Assembly (NCBI GenBank): GCA_000750105.3
Contig: JPHH03000047.1
Location: 186,001-250,000, forward strand
DNA from: Tolypocladium sp. Sup5 PDA-1
Lineage: Eukaryota; Ascomycota; Sordariomycetes; Hypocreales; Ophiocordycipitaceae
DNA: 64,000 nucleotides
Reading direction: 5' to 3'
The notes beneath the pieces were generated by a model, which was not told the origin of the DNA, ran no database searches, and worked only from the letters and a program-made list of their open reading frames with translations. Shown here one piece after another: positions 10,545 through 20,531 of the stretch (its first letter is position 1; each line of letters opens with the position of its first letter). Made by a program: the position numbers and the translations under genes.

Positions 10545-13069
10545 CTATCCCCACTGGACGAGCACCTTCTTGCCCTTCTTGCCTCCCTTCTTGCCCTTGC
10601 CGCCACCTGCGCCGGCGCCCTCCTGTTCCCCGTCCGCGCCCTCCTCCTCGGCGGCCGGGGTGGAGGCGCCGCTGCCGCCCCACTGGAAGCCCGAGTCGGC
10701 GTGGCCGTAGTCCCTGCGGACGCCGCGGCCGGTGCCGTAGCCGAAGATGGTCGTCGTGGGCTTCGGGGCGGCGGGCAGCGCGGGGAACGCGTCCCCGCCG
10801 GCGGCAGGGCGCATGCCCGTGGCGGTCCGGGGCTGGGAGGGCTGCGCTGCGGAGCCGACCCAGGACGGCCGCGGGTTGGATGCGGAGGAGGAAGAGCCGG
10901 CTGCCGGTAGGGACGGGAACGCAGAGGACGGAGGCGCGCGGACCGCCGGTGGTGCGGACCAGCCCGGGGGTCCTAACCGCGCCGTCGGCGCCGGCCCTCC
11001 CAGCCGCGTGCTGTTCTTAAGCTTGAGCACGCGGGTAGAGTGTTTCTGGGACGGCGCCGCCGTGGGGATGGCCGGGTTCGCCGCAGCAGCGTCCCCCCAC
11101 CCGCTGGAGCTCGACGTCACCCCGTGCATGCCGCTGAGGCCCGGAAGGCTGGGGTAGTCCTCGTTGATGGCCCGCCAGTCCTGCCACGCCTTGCGCAGGC
11201 TGTCGGCCTTGGCCTTGTCGTCAAACAAGTCGGCCACTTCCCGCACGAGGGTGCCCAGGGCGTTGGAGGATACGTCGGCGAATAGGGTGAAGAAGGCGTC
11301 GATCAGCTGCGGGGCCGTGAAGCCGCCTCTCCGGTACGACGAGATGTGGTCTCGGAAGGCGGCGACCTTGCTGGCGTCGTTGCCGAGGAGGTTGGCTGCC
11401 CGCTCGATCACCGAGCTATGGCGGAGGGCGCGGGCGCGCTCTTCCGCGGACAAATTGGACGAGTCGGCCATGGCGAGCGACTCCGTCGGGCTCGCCACGC
11501 TGTTCTGGGCGGCGTTGGGTGTCGTCGTAGAGCTCGTGGCTCGAGGTGTGGGCGTCGAGCTGCCGCCTTGCCGGGAGGTTGATGTTTGCGTCGCGGATGG
11601 AGCGGGCGCCGTCAGCTGGCCGCCAAAGGTTCGGTTCGACACGGACTGGGCCGAGTGAATGGCCATTTGGCGCTGGAACGCGATCTCGTCGCGACGCAGC
11701 GGCTGGGCCGACGTGGGCGGAACAACGTCTTCGTTGGGATCTCTGCCTCTGCCGCCGCCAGCGCCGCCCCGACCTCGCCCCCTATTCCGACCCTCGCCGC
11801 CGTCTCTCTGGCCTCTGCCGCCACCGCCCCCTCCCCTCCTCTCCGGCTGATATGATTGTCTGATGTCAAACGCCGAGATGTCCACCAGCCTGGCGTCCCT
11901 GCCCGCTGCCTTGCCGGCGTGCTCGCTCAGCTGGTGGGCCTGCAGGTCCAGCTCGGACTCGAAGACGACAAACTTCTTTTCCATGCACTCGCTGTTGGCG
12001 CACAGGTAGTGGTCCTTCCTGAAGTGCTCCTCGAGCGCGTTGTAGTCCATGTAGTAGTGAGGCATCCGCGAGTCCCTCCTGTCGCAGAGGAAGCACCGCT
12101 CGTGCTTCATGCGGCAGTGCTCGTACAGCTTGTCGTCGTCGTAGAAGCGCTCGCCGCAGAAGCCGCAGAGGGGGTGGCCCTTGAAGCCCGTCTGGTCGGC
12201 GGCGCCGGGCTTGTCGTCGCCGTGGCGCATGTGCCGCTCCAGCTCCTTGTCGGAGAAGAGCTCGTGCTCGTGGGTAAAGACCTTTTTGTTGCGGGTGCAG
12301 AGGTCGCACATTCGCTTGCGGTGGACGGACTTGACGTGGCGGTGGAGGTCTGGCCAGCCGAGGCCGGCAAAATCGCACGAGCCATCGGGGCAGTTGTACC
12401 GCAGGAGCAGGACGGTATCGCCCACGATGTCCTCCTTGGTGTACTTGATGCCGATGTTGCTGTCGGTAGTGGTGATGTCCTTGTCCGAGTAGTCCTCGAA
12501 CCGCTTGTCGGCGTCGTCGGTGAAGATGACAAACGGAGCCGGGGTCTAACGTCACCAACGGGTTAGCAGCTGAAGCACGGCGTGAGTGGGATTCGACTCA
12601 GAGGGGGACGTACTCGGCAGTGGGCGCAGTCCTTGGTCTTGTAGAGGGCCCTCATCCGCAGCCCACAGATGTGGCACGTCGTGTGGTTGCAGGGAGCGAT
12701 GGAGTGGTGCGCTACGGGGTTTGCGCAGATGAAGCAGACGTCGGCGTCGTCGTCAGCCGCGTCGCCTTCTGTCGCCGCTGCAGCGTCGTTTGAGGGCCGT
12801 TGAGCGGCGGCTCCATCGAGCGATTGCTGACGGCCATGAGCTCTCGCAGCGGCGGCGGCAACGTCCTGGGCTGCTGGGTTCAACGGCTGGGTGTTTCCAT
12901 CGTTGCCGCGATCGTGACCGGCGTTTCCGCTGCCGCCTCCTCTACCTCGTCGCGCGCCGCCGCTTCGGTTGGTGTTGTTGGCGCTGCCGCCTCTACCGCG
13001 TCCTCGATGGCGTCCTCTCGAGCCGTCGCCTCGTCCGGACTGAGGGGCTCCTCCTTCGGGAGCCACCAT
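10545..13069 (-). CDS. HEL2: RING and C2H2 zinc-finger E3 ubiquitin ligase, Hel2/ZNF598 type
   Basis: Ubiquitin ligase that marks the 40S subunit of collided ribosomes to start ribosome-associated quality control. Two exons on the minus strand, 12614-13069 and 10545-12545, give 818 residues. The N terminus is Gly/Arg/Ser-rich (RGG-like). A C3HC4-type RING follows at about residues 115-152 (CFICANPVAHHSI, CNHTTCHIC, KDCAHCR), and the intron falls right after that last CR. After it come TPAPFVIFTDD and a run of C2H2-type fingers (YNCPDGSC, MCDLCTRNKKVF, PLCGFCGERFYDDD, CFLCDRRDS), the hallmark of the family. The C-terminal half is low complexity and Pro/Ser/Gly-rich, ending GKKGKKVLVQWG. The chosen ATG (MVAPEGG) has a strong context, GCCATGG; an open frame continues upstream without a better ATG. 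Confidence 0.9.
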
Positions 13070-14303
13070 GGCCACGAATGGGCTTTGGCCAGTAGTTGCG
13101 AGGGTGGAAATTGTCTCGACCTCGTTCGCTGCGGTTTCGACGAGCGCGGGGACGTGGCGGGCGAGTTTGTTATCGGCTGCTGTCTTTTCCCAGAGCCGGG
13201 CGGCGCAGCTGGCGAGTTCCCTGTCGGCTGTCCGGTCTTCAAGCAACCTGAGAGGAGCACCGAGAAGTAGCTGGCAGAGTTGTGTCTGTATGCAAAGGGC
13301 AAGCGTCGTGGCGTTGGTCTGGAAGAGGCGCTCGATTTTTTTCTCGTCCGAATATTGCAGTCGAGATCTTGTTGGGTGGAGGGGTAAAGGCGCTGTAGCT
13401 TCCCGCTGCGTGGTGGCTCTTATTAGCAGTTGCCCGCAGCCACTGGCACCTGCCGCGAGGGGCAAAAAACGCCTGGAATACAGGGTTCTGATGAGTCAGC
13501 CAGCAACGACGGCTGCACCTCGCGGGCACTGCCCACAGCTACAGCGTCGAAAAGAGTCATACGGCGGAAGACCCGAGTAACCCTTGTCATCGAGGGCTCC
13601 CGTCAAGGCAGAACAAGTCTAAGCGCTTCATGTTTTGGAATAAATCCGGCATAGCCGTGTATCAACCATATGGACTGTACGGAGTACAAGACCCATGTTT
13701 CTCAATATTGCTTTCATCATGGTCCACGTACTCGTAACTCATCCCCAGAATCTGTCTCTAGTCCACCCAACAAGCCGTTGGATGCCGACGGTGTACTTGG
13801 TCCTTCCCAGCGTGATGGTGCCCGTGGAGCTGCCGCTATCCGCCTGCGTATATCTCGCTTCTTTCAATATCGTGTTTGTGGATAACTGGCCGCGGCCGTA
13901 GACATACATTTCCACGCGGTACTGCCCAACCTCATGCTACGAAACAACACGGCCCAGCACAACGCACGAGCCCCTTCACAACTGCACCGACTGTCACTGC
14001 CTTTGTTGCGATCCCATGTAAAATAAAAGAGGCCTTCTCTCATACCAAACCATTCCGATCTGGGTGTAAAGAAAAGCATGATACCAAGCTCCTCGCCCTG
14101 TGCTCGCCCTCCCTATGCTACCAACCAGCCCATTCAATTGTGCCAATGACAAACCGCAAATAAATATACCTAGATACTCCCCTGGGCGCCGTAACAGCAT
14201 ATAGTGGTTTTTCTTTTGAAAGCTCTCAGAGGCGGCCATCCTTCCGGTGGCGAGCCTGCTTGACCCAAGGCCGTCGTAGGTCGGGAGACAGGTGCAGCGA
14301 CAG
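13070..14303. other. Intergenic region between HEL2 and the SWIB gene
   Basis: About 1.2 kb holding the HEL2 promoter and the 3' end of the SWIB gene. No complete gene is supported. It contains one GTACGGAGTAC word (about 13677) and a 60 bp inverted copy of part of IRE1 (listed separately). Confidence 0.5.
13774..13842 (-). pseudogene. Fragment of IRE1 luminal domain, inverted copy
   Basis: Read on the minus strand, 13774-13833 matches IRE1 positions 7466-7525 at 57 of 60 bases by direct comparison. It encodes STGTITLGRTKYTVGIQR where IRE1 has STGTITLGRTEYTVGIQR. Two of the three differences are silent. Just upstream the fragment reads GATAGCGGC, matching GACAGCGGC in IRE1 across an in-frame 12-base gap. 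Beyond these edges the similarity stops and the frame hits a stop. It lies about 6 kb from the parent gene in opposite orientation. Confidence 0.75.
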
Positions 14304-15411
14304 CTACTCCTCGCCGACTGGGTACAGGTGGTTGCCAATCTCCTTGTTCATGCGGAACATGTCGACCCTGGCCTGCTTGAACACGGCCTGCATCTTGTCG
14401 TCGCATCGAATCTGGCGCTTGTCCTTGGGGTCCTGGAGGTCATTTGCCTTGATGTGCTCCCAAAGCTTCTTGACTACTTGCGGGCGAGAAAGCTGTGGTT
14501 ATCCGCAGTTAGCAACCATTCTCTCACTCCTGTGCGGCGGAACATGGAAGGATCTTGTTCCCGATGCGCCCAGGCGGCATCCCGAGCCAAAGGGGACGAC
14601 GTCGTAACTTACCGTGGACTCGCCACACAGCGCCCCGAGAGTCTCGCTCAGCAAAAACGGCTTCTGGAAGCCACCACCCGCCTTTCTCTTGGGAGGACCC
14701 GAGTCCGCGCTGCCATCAACCTCGCTGTCGTCGCCGTCGCCGACCTTCTTGGCGCTCTTCTTCCGGGGGGCCTTCTTCTTCTTCGTCACCTTTGCCCGGT
14801 CACCGCCCCCGCGTGTTGTGCGGGCTCGCGCCAGGCTGTTCTCCTGGGCCTGCAGCTGCGCGGCCAGGCGGGCGTCTGCATCCTCGAGCGGCGATGATCG
14901 CTTGGCCTTCTTCTTGGCAGGCTCAGGCGACGCTGACGGGTCGGTCTCGCCAGAATCGGAGACGCCGTTGGCTGCGGCTCGCTTGTTCGACGACGGCTCG
15001 GGAACAGACGAAAGGGGGACGTCGTTCGTCTCAGCCCCGGCCCCGGAAACGGCGTCAAAGCGAGCTTCGATGAGCTTCTTGATCGCGTCCTGGAACATGT
15101 TAGCAACGTGGATGAGGGGAGACGAAAGCACAGCCGGCAGCGGGGGTCGGTGCTGGTGCATGTCGACCGGCCGGCGGGCTATCGCACCTTTTGGTCGCTC
15201 AAGTCGAGGCCGCCCAGGGACACCTCGAGACCCTGGCGGACCTTCTTCCGCGAGATGGTTTCGAGGTCGGCATTCGCGAGGATGCCGTCGATGATGTCCG
15301 TGAAGCGCTTCAGCTCCTCGGGGGAGACTGGGGCGGACAGGCATCAGTCAGCATCAGTGCAGCTCCGACGGCGCGGGATACGGCATGGAGATACTCACGT
15401 GGGGTGCTCAT
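14304..15411 (-). CDS. DEK_C and SWIB/MDM2 domain protein (Uaf30/Tri1-like)
   Basis: Probable nuclear chromatin or transcription factor; in yeast the relatives are Uaf30 (RNA polymerase I upstream activating factor) and Tri1. Four exons on the minus strand, 15399-15411, 15188-15327, 14613-15089 and 14304-14492, join in frame to 272 residues. The N-terminal DEK_C-like helices (SPEELKRFTDIIDGILA, SRKKVRQGLEVSLGG) are followed by a charged linker with Lys/Arg runs such as AKKKAKRSS and KKKKAPRKKS, likely nuclear localisation signals. The C-terminal SWIB domain spans the last intron: FQKPFLLSETLGALCG, then LSRPQVVKKLWEHIK, IRCDDKMQAVF and MFRMNKEIGNHLYPVGE. The first exon is only 13 bases. The family is clear; which of Uaf30 or Tri1 is the true counterpart is not settled. 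Confidence 0.88.
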
Positions 15412-16394
15412 ATTGCCCAGATGCGGCCGAGTGCAGCGTCGAACAAGTGTCGCGGTGCGTCGGGAGCAGCAGTGTCGCTTGGCGGCAGCGAGGAGGCGTC
15501 CGCGCAAAGGCCGGTCCGATGGGGGCGGAGGGTCGCGAGCGAGGCGTTGATGGCCGAGCAGTGACGAGCCGAATGCCTCACAGCATAGCCGGCGGCTGGC
15601 GTGATGTCCGGTCCGTCAGGCTCCGAGGGCGGCGGCAGCAGCAGCGTGGAGGCAGGTCGGTGCGATGTTACACGATGCTGCACAGAGGCCAGGTAGGGCA
15701 GTGCGGTGCCGGCTCCCCGTGCGGTGCAGTGCTGCAGTGTTGTGCCGAAGGAGCGGAGAGGGGATCAGGAGCGCCGCCGACACGACTGGCTCGAACGATG
15801 GGCTGGCATCCGCCGACGCAGCAGACAACGGATGGCCTCGGAGCAGGACAGCAGCTGGGCAGAACGCGGCAGGGCGGGCAGGGTATGCGGAACAAGGGAC
15901 GGGGTCGGAGGCTCCCGCGCGGTGGACGACGACAGACGGCAGAGGTCGCAGCCTTTCGCGTCGGTTTATGTTTTGGCTTGTGCGAGGTGAGAGGCTGTTG
16001 GACGGGGCGGAGATCGCGGGAGACCTTGCGATGCGCATCCATCACTATTGTCATGTGTGGCTGGGGCGTGAGGCTGTGGCTGAACAGCGGGCCCGTGTGG
16101 GGTTGATGCGGAGGTAGCCGCCAAGTAGCCGCCTGCGCCACAGGCTGCCGTGGCGGGGGCCCAATCATGGCTCCGAATTGGACGTCGTGGCGCAGCCGCC
16201 TCAGCGTCAGCCTCGTCACGTGTCCGGCTCGTTCTTTGTCCTCGATCCGGCGACGGTGACTCAACGGTGACATTTATCTTGCGCCTACATGGACGACGCT
16301 GGCAAACGTGTCGCACCTCTCTTTGTCGACTAATGACATTTCCAATGCATAAAATCACATCCAGCGCGCATCCAGCTGCCCAGCAGCTCCCCGG
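15412..16394. other. Intergenic region upstream of the SWIB gene
   Basis: Just under 1 kb, GC-rich and full of long accidental open frames on both strands (the largest, from 15108, is antisense and domain-free). It holds the SWIB gene promoter and the 3' region of the DUF3445 gene. Nothing else is supported. Confidence 0.45.
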
Positions 16395-17798
16395 TTAGGA
16401 GCGCAAGTACTCGCAAACACGGGCCGCCCACCGAACACTGCCCTTGTACGTCCACATGCCCGGCGCGTTGCCCGACTTCAAGCCCTCCACGGCCTCTGCG
16501 AGCTCCGGGCCCAGGCCCTCTTCCTTGATCTGGCGTACCGAGTACATGTATGTCTTGAACGAGAAGAGCAGAGCCCGGGTCTGCGGCAGCCGGGTCAGGG
16601 TCTGCAGCTCCACCCTGAGGAATGTCTGAATGCGAACGGTGAGTTTCGTTGCCATTGCCTGCATCACATGACGAGTGAGCAGACGTACCTGATCTATGTC
16701 TACGCTCCCGTCTGCGCTCATTTCGTCATCCGTGTCATGGCTCTTGCTGTTGAACAGTTTGTCGTGGGTCTGGATTGCCCACTGTCCCATCGCATGCGTC
16801 AGCACAGCTGCTACCCTCTCGCGGCGCCAGGTCATTACGAGTGTGAACTCACATTCGTGCGCTTGACGCTCTTTCCGACTTCCATCTTACTAAAGAACCG
16901 CTCCATGCTTGCTCCAATCTTCTCATAGGACGGCACTGGCGTGTGGATGTGCTTGAGAAGCTTCCCCAGCTTGGCAGACGGGTCGAACCCGGAGGGGAAG
17001 CAGCATAAGAATGCCACGGACGTGTGGCCATTCGGCGTCTCATGCAGCAAAAACATGTCCTCTTCGACAGTCTCTCCGAGAACCCGCAGCGCGGCCGTCG
17101 GGTCTTCTGGCGGCGTCGTCGGGTGCGTCTTGCCCGTAGCCATGTTCCTGAACTGCATCTTATCGCCAGACAGCTCGAACAGTGTCGGAAAACGAGTCGG
17201 CAGAAAGTCTGCCATCAAATATGTATACAGCTCCCTCACGGCTTCGACTCCGCCGGGCAGACACCCGTGAACCCCGTCACCTTGCTGGCCGATGAGCCTT
17301 TGCCTGAGGTTGACCCTATCAAGGTAATCTCTGTCGATGGTAATCAGGTCCGATGGTGCATCTGCCTTCAACCCTGCCAGATGGTCAGCCAAGTCAACTC
17401 TCAAGTGTTTTGGAGTTGAGTCTTGGACGGGTCACAGCTGAAGCGTCAAGGACGGGAACAGGCTTACCCATCGTGATGTGATAGACCGACCTGAAAGGTC
17501 GAAGCTGCCTCGGCTCTACCGACTTCCAGTCAAATTTGTCGAGCGGTTCTATGGCCAGCTGAGCGGGCGCCGACTTCTCAGCCGGCCTGTCCTGGGTTTG
17601 CCCATCAGAGCCAGTTGCCGGACGCTTGAACTGTACAACCGTCGCGTGTTAGCATTTACACGGCTTTGGCCGTTGCTGAGAACCGACCGCTTTAACAATG
17701 ACCCCCAGCAGCAACAAGACGAACCCAAGCACGACGGCGGGCGGCAAGCCGAAAGGCATCGAGACGCCACCAAGTTGAAGGTTGCTGAACGAAGTCAT
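16395..17798 (-). CDS. DUF3445 / HODM_asu-like haem protein with N-terminal membrane anchor
   Basis: Fungal member of the DUF3445 (PF11927) family, named after the haem-dependent oxidative N-demethylase alpha subunit; the substrate of fungal members is not known to me. Five exons on the minus strand, 17688-17798, 17468-17630, 16853-17373, 16689-16781 and 16395-16625, give 372 residues. The start MTSFSNLQ leads into a membrane helix (VVLGFVLLLLGVIVKA), so the protein is probably ER- or membrane-anchored. Family landmarks follow: RPFRSVYHITMGLK, LITIDRDYLDRVNLR, FLLHETPNG, RTNWAIQTHDKLF and the C-terminal FLRVELQTLTRLPQTRALLFSFKTY. Each junction restores one of these motifs, which supports the model. 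An open frame runs upstream of the chosen ATG, so an earlier start cannot be ruled out. Confidence 0.82.
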
Positions 17799-18883
17799 CT
17801 CGGCGTAGATATCTCGAAAGCAGCCGCGCGGTCCAGCAAAACTGAAAGCAATATCGTGAATCGTCGCAGCGTCAAATGAACCCCTCGTTTGTAACTTCAG
17901 AGCCCGTGAGTCACGAGTCGCGGATCCCCGACACCAGACGCCAAGCGATGGCCGCCGATTGCGCTTTGGACGGCTGTGGCTTTTAGTCAGCGTTTTGGAG
18001 AGAGTCGCGATACCGGCGTCCTTGGAGTTGGATGGCGAGCCCATATTTCTCCAACTCGACGATCACTTGGAACCCCACACATCATACATTTATTGAACCT
18101 TGTGTGGATACGAGATGGGTGATCTAGGCGCATCCAGCACGACTCTCGTAGCAATGCCCATATCGGGCCTGGGGCGGGGTCTATCCGCTTCGTGAACGGA
18201 TCGAAGCGGGGGAAACGGGTCACGGTGAGGCTTGGAAGAGAGATTCGAGAAGAAGGCTGATGATGCTCCCACGGCACGACTTCAGTATTATTTGCCAGAT
18301 CTTCAACTCGGATGGTATTGCGCCTCGTCGGACAATGCAGCTTCGCAAGCTCTCGGAATTCTCAAGCAATGCAGATGTTCTGGCCCAAGACGGTCATTTT
18401 GCTGTTCACTTGCATATTGTCCCGAAGCAAAGGCAACTGCCACATCAAAGAGCTGCATTGGACGGTCAATGCCCTGCCTATGCATGGATGCCTGGGGTGA
18501 GCCACCTCAAAAGGTCGCGCAACCCGTCGCGCGACGCTGCATCTTGTAGCCATCGTCCGCAATTCAGATATCAGGAAACCGGGAATATTACCAGGATGGC
18601 GTCGAGAGCAGTCGCGGCGTAGTGCTGGGGGGGGGGGGATTCAAAGCTGAGCCGCCTCCCTCTGACATCTGGTACTATCCTCCCTTCCCGTCTTCTTGCC
18701 CGGACGCCTTCATCCGTACTTCGTACCTTCTGCCGAGTCGACGATACGTCCAGGACGCCAAAACCCCGAGGATATCGCAAATCGATCCGGAATGGCGGTT
18801 TCCTCCCGCCCCTTATATAGAGATCTATATATACATAGAGAGAGAGATCTCTATATCATCCGAATCAGCGATCACTCGTCTCT
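17799..18883. other. Intergenic region upstream of the DUF3445 gene
   Basis: About 1.1 kb without a supported gene; short open frames at 18090-18620 overlap on both strands and show no family. Contains a run of ten G at about 18626-18635, a TACTTCGTACC word at about 18718, and an AT-rich self-complementary stretch at 18814-18856 (separate entry). This is the edge between core and accessory DNA. Confidence 0.4.
18814..18856. repeat. AT-rich palindromic microsatellite-like stretch
   Basis: The words TATAGAGATCTATA and AGAGATCTCTATA lie within 40 bp and are mutually complementary, so the stretch can fold into a hairpin or pair in alternative registers. It lies directly before the flavin monooxygenase remnant and may mark a rearrangement edge; that is inference. 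Confidence 0.55.
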
Positions 18884-19400
18884 GATAACCTCATTGCACG
18901 TCTCAAGGATGGCCCTGTCATCTCGACCCACCGTCTTGAACGTGTCATCGATGGCACGACGGTCGAGACCTCTGACGGCAAGCGCTATGAGGTAGAAGCC
19001 ATTCTCTTCTGCACAGGCTTTTCTGTCGACTTCTCTTTTGTTGGACCCGATGCCGACTCGACCCGGGCCACGACGCGGGACTGCTGACGGTCGGGTCTAA
19101 TGGGCGGTCCCTACCGAGGCTATAGCAGAACATCTTCTCCCTTGACCACCCAAACACTCTCGTTTTCATGGGAAATATAAACCCAGCGTTTTCCATGTAT
19201 GACCTGGCCGCCATGGCTGTGACATAGCCATGGAAGGGTAATTTGCCGTTCCCACCAGCGGAGGAATGGCTCGCCAGGTTGACAGCCATCACGCATGGGT
19301 CTGCAGCCTTGCCGCCCGAGGCTCGGTCATGCGTGCCGTCGTCAAAGCTCGAGGTGGCCATGCGCGCTGTCTACGCTGGGGTAGGCATTAACCCGGGGAC
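18884..19400 (+). pseudogene. Flavin-containing monooxygenase remnant (C-terminal half)
   Basis: Decayed C-terminal part of a fungal flavin-containing monooxygenase. An open stretch from 18884 encodes DNLIARLKDGPVIST, then YEVEAILFCTGFSVDF, the FMO ATG/NADPH-associated region. A stop follows at 19085-19087. In another frame comes QNIFSLDHPNTLVFMG and INPAFSMYDLAAMAVT, interrupted by TAG where the family has Tyr and again where Gln is expected. A further frame change near 19266 leads into MARQVDSHHAWVCSLAARGS. The N-terminal FAD-binding part (GxGxxG) is absent. Three breaks plus the missing half make this a clear pseudogene. The Gln-to-TAG change fits C-to-T mutation of a CA dinucleotide, as in RIP. 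Confidence 0.8.
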
Positions 19401-20531
19401 GCAGAGACCAAGGCCAGAGGAGGTGCGAGTCGGTGTCGAAAAGATATTGAGGGATTCAGACCTTACTGATCTTACTATTGACGCTGATCCTTCTTGGAAA
19501 CTGGCAACGGTGACGTGATAGAGAACCAAAAGGTGCACGCTATGCGAAGCGATGCTGTAGGTACGCTGTCGCTCTGCTCCACCCGGGTGGTTCACTGTTA
19601 TCATCAATAGGGGTGGCCATCTATGTGCTGGATTGGCCTGGTTCGGTACTCCGTACACTTGACATCCATTGTTCTCTGCTACGGTACGGTACCGCTGGGC
19701 GACGTGATGAGGGTTGCACCGTCCAGGGGCTGCGCTGGTGAGGGACTGCGCATTGAGCACGGCCTGAAAAACACGGGAGCGCCATTTCGGGATATAAGCT
19801 GGGGTGACTATTAGAGTATCGGTAAGGCATGGACAATAAGTCTCAAATTCTTTGAAAGCCGCTACCCTGTCCTCCGCTAACTCCTCACCTTCGCCAGCCA
19901 TGCCCCATGCTCGTTGAATGTCATTCGCCCCAGGGCGGCATTGGACCAAGCAAAGTTGTAGAAGAAAGGCGCCGTACGGGTTCACCCGCCTAGCGCCCGA
20001 TCTTCAGCTGTTGAGGCTCGGTGGCCGATCGGCGAGATCCGAGACATTGACGGCAGCGGACCGTGGCAGACCCACATGGACCCGAAAACACGATCAGCCA
20101 CAATTGAAACAGCAAACCCGAACTGTGATGTTGCAGGCATACGGAGTAGCTGAGCGTGAGACGGAGAGTCCGAAAACACACCCAGGTCCCGGGTGACCGG
20201 GACACAAGCGGGTGAGACATACAGAGCACAAGCGAGGGGGATGTTTGCCTCCTCAACACTTGAACTTCTCGAGCGGCAATGCATACGAGCACAAAGCGGC
20301 GAAGAGCATGCAGGCGGTTCCATCATCGGCAGAGCTGCACGTTGAAGGGAGCCAGGAATGAGTCACAGCATGTACAGTAATAAATCACACATGTAGCTGC
20401 ATGGGTAAGCTGTGGCAGGCCCAAGAGTGGACCTTGGGAAGCCTCGCAATACGCCAAGGTGGGTATAAATGTGTGATCAAGGGCATCTACCATCGATCGC
20501 TTACGATTCTCAAATCAAAGACATATTCGCG
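19401..20531. other. Intergenic DNA with a minus-strand coding-like scrap, then cluster promoter
   Basis: On the minus strand at about 19865-19980 one frame reads APFFYNFAWSNAALGRM, then TFNEHGAWLAKVRS and a stop, which looks like the end of a real protein, but I cannot name the family and no intact gene surrounds it. TACTCCGTAC and TACGGAGTA words occur at about 19648 and 20140. A TATAAAT at 20464-20470 lies about 62 bp before the ATP-grasp ATG and is a likely core promoter. Confidence 0.4.
20464..20470 (+). promoter_or_regulatory. TATA box of the ATP-grasp gene
   Basis: TATAAAT about 62 bp upstream of the ATG at 20532. This spacing favours the 20532 start over an in-frame ATG at 20469, which would overlap the TATA box. 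Confidence 0.5.

Noticed and set aside
15108..16106. 332-codon plus-strand open frame
   Set aside because: Overlaps SWIB gene exons antisense and intergenic DNA; Arg/Gly-rich with no family features.
19371..19985. 204-codon minus-strand open frame
   Set aside because: Its frame differs from the one that gives protein-like sequence at 19865-19980; it also crosses the FMO remnant antisense.
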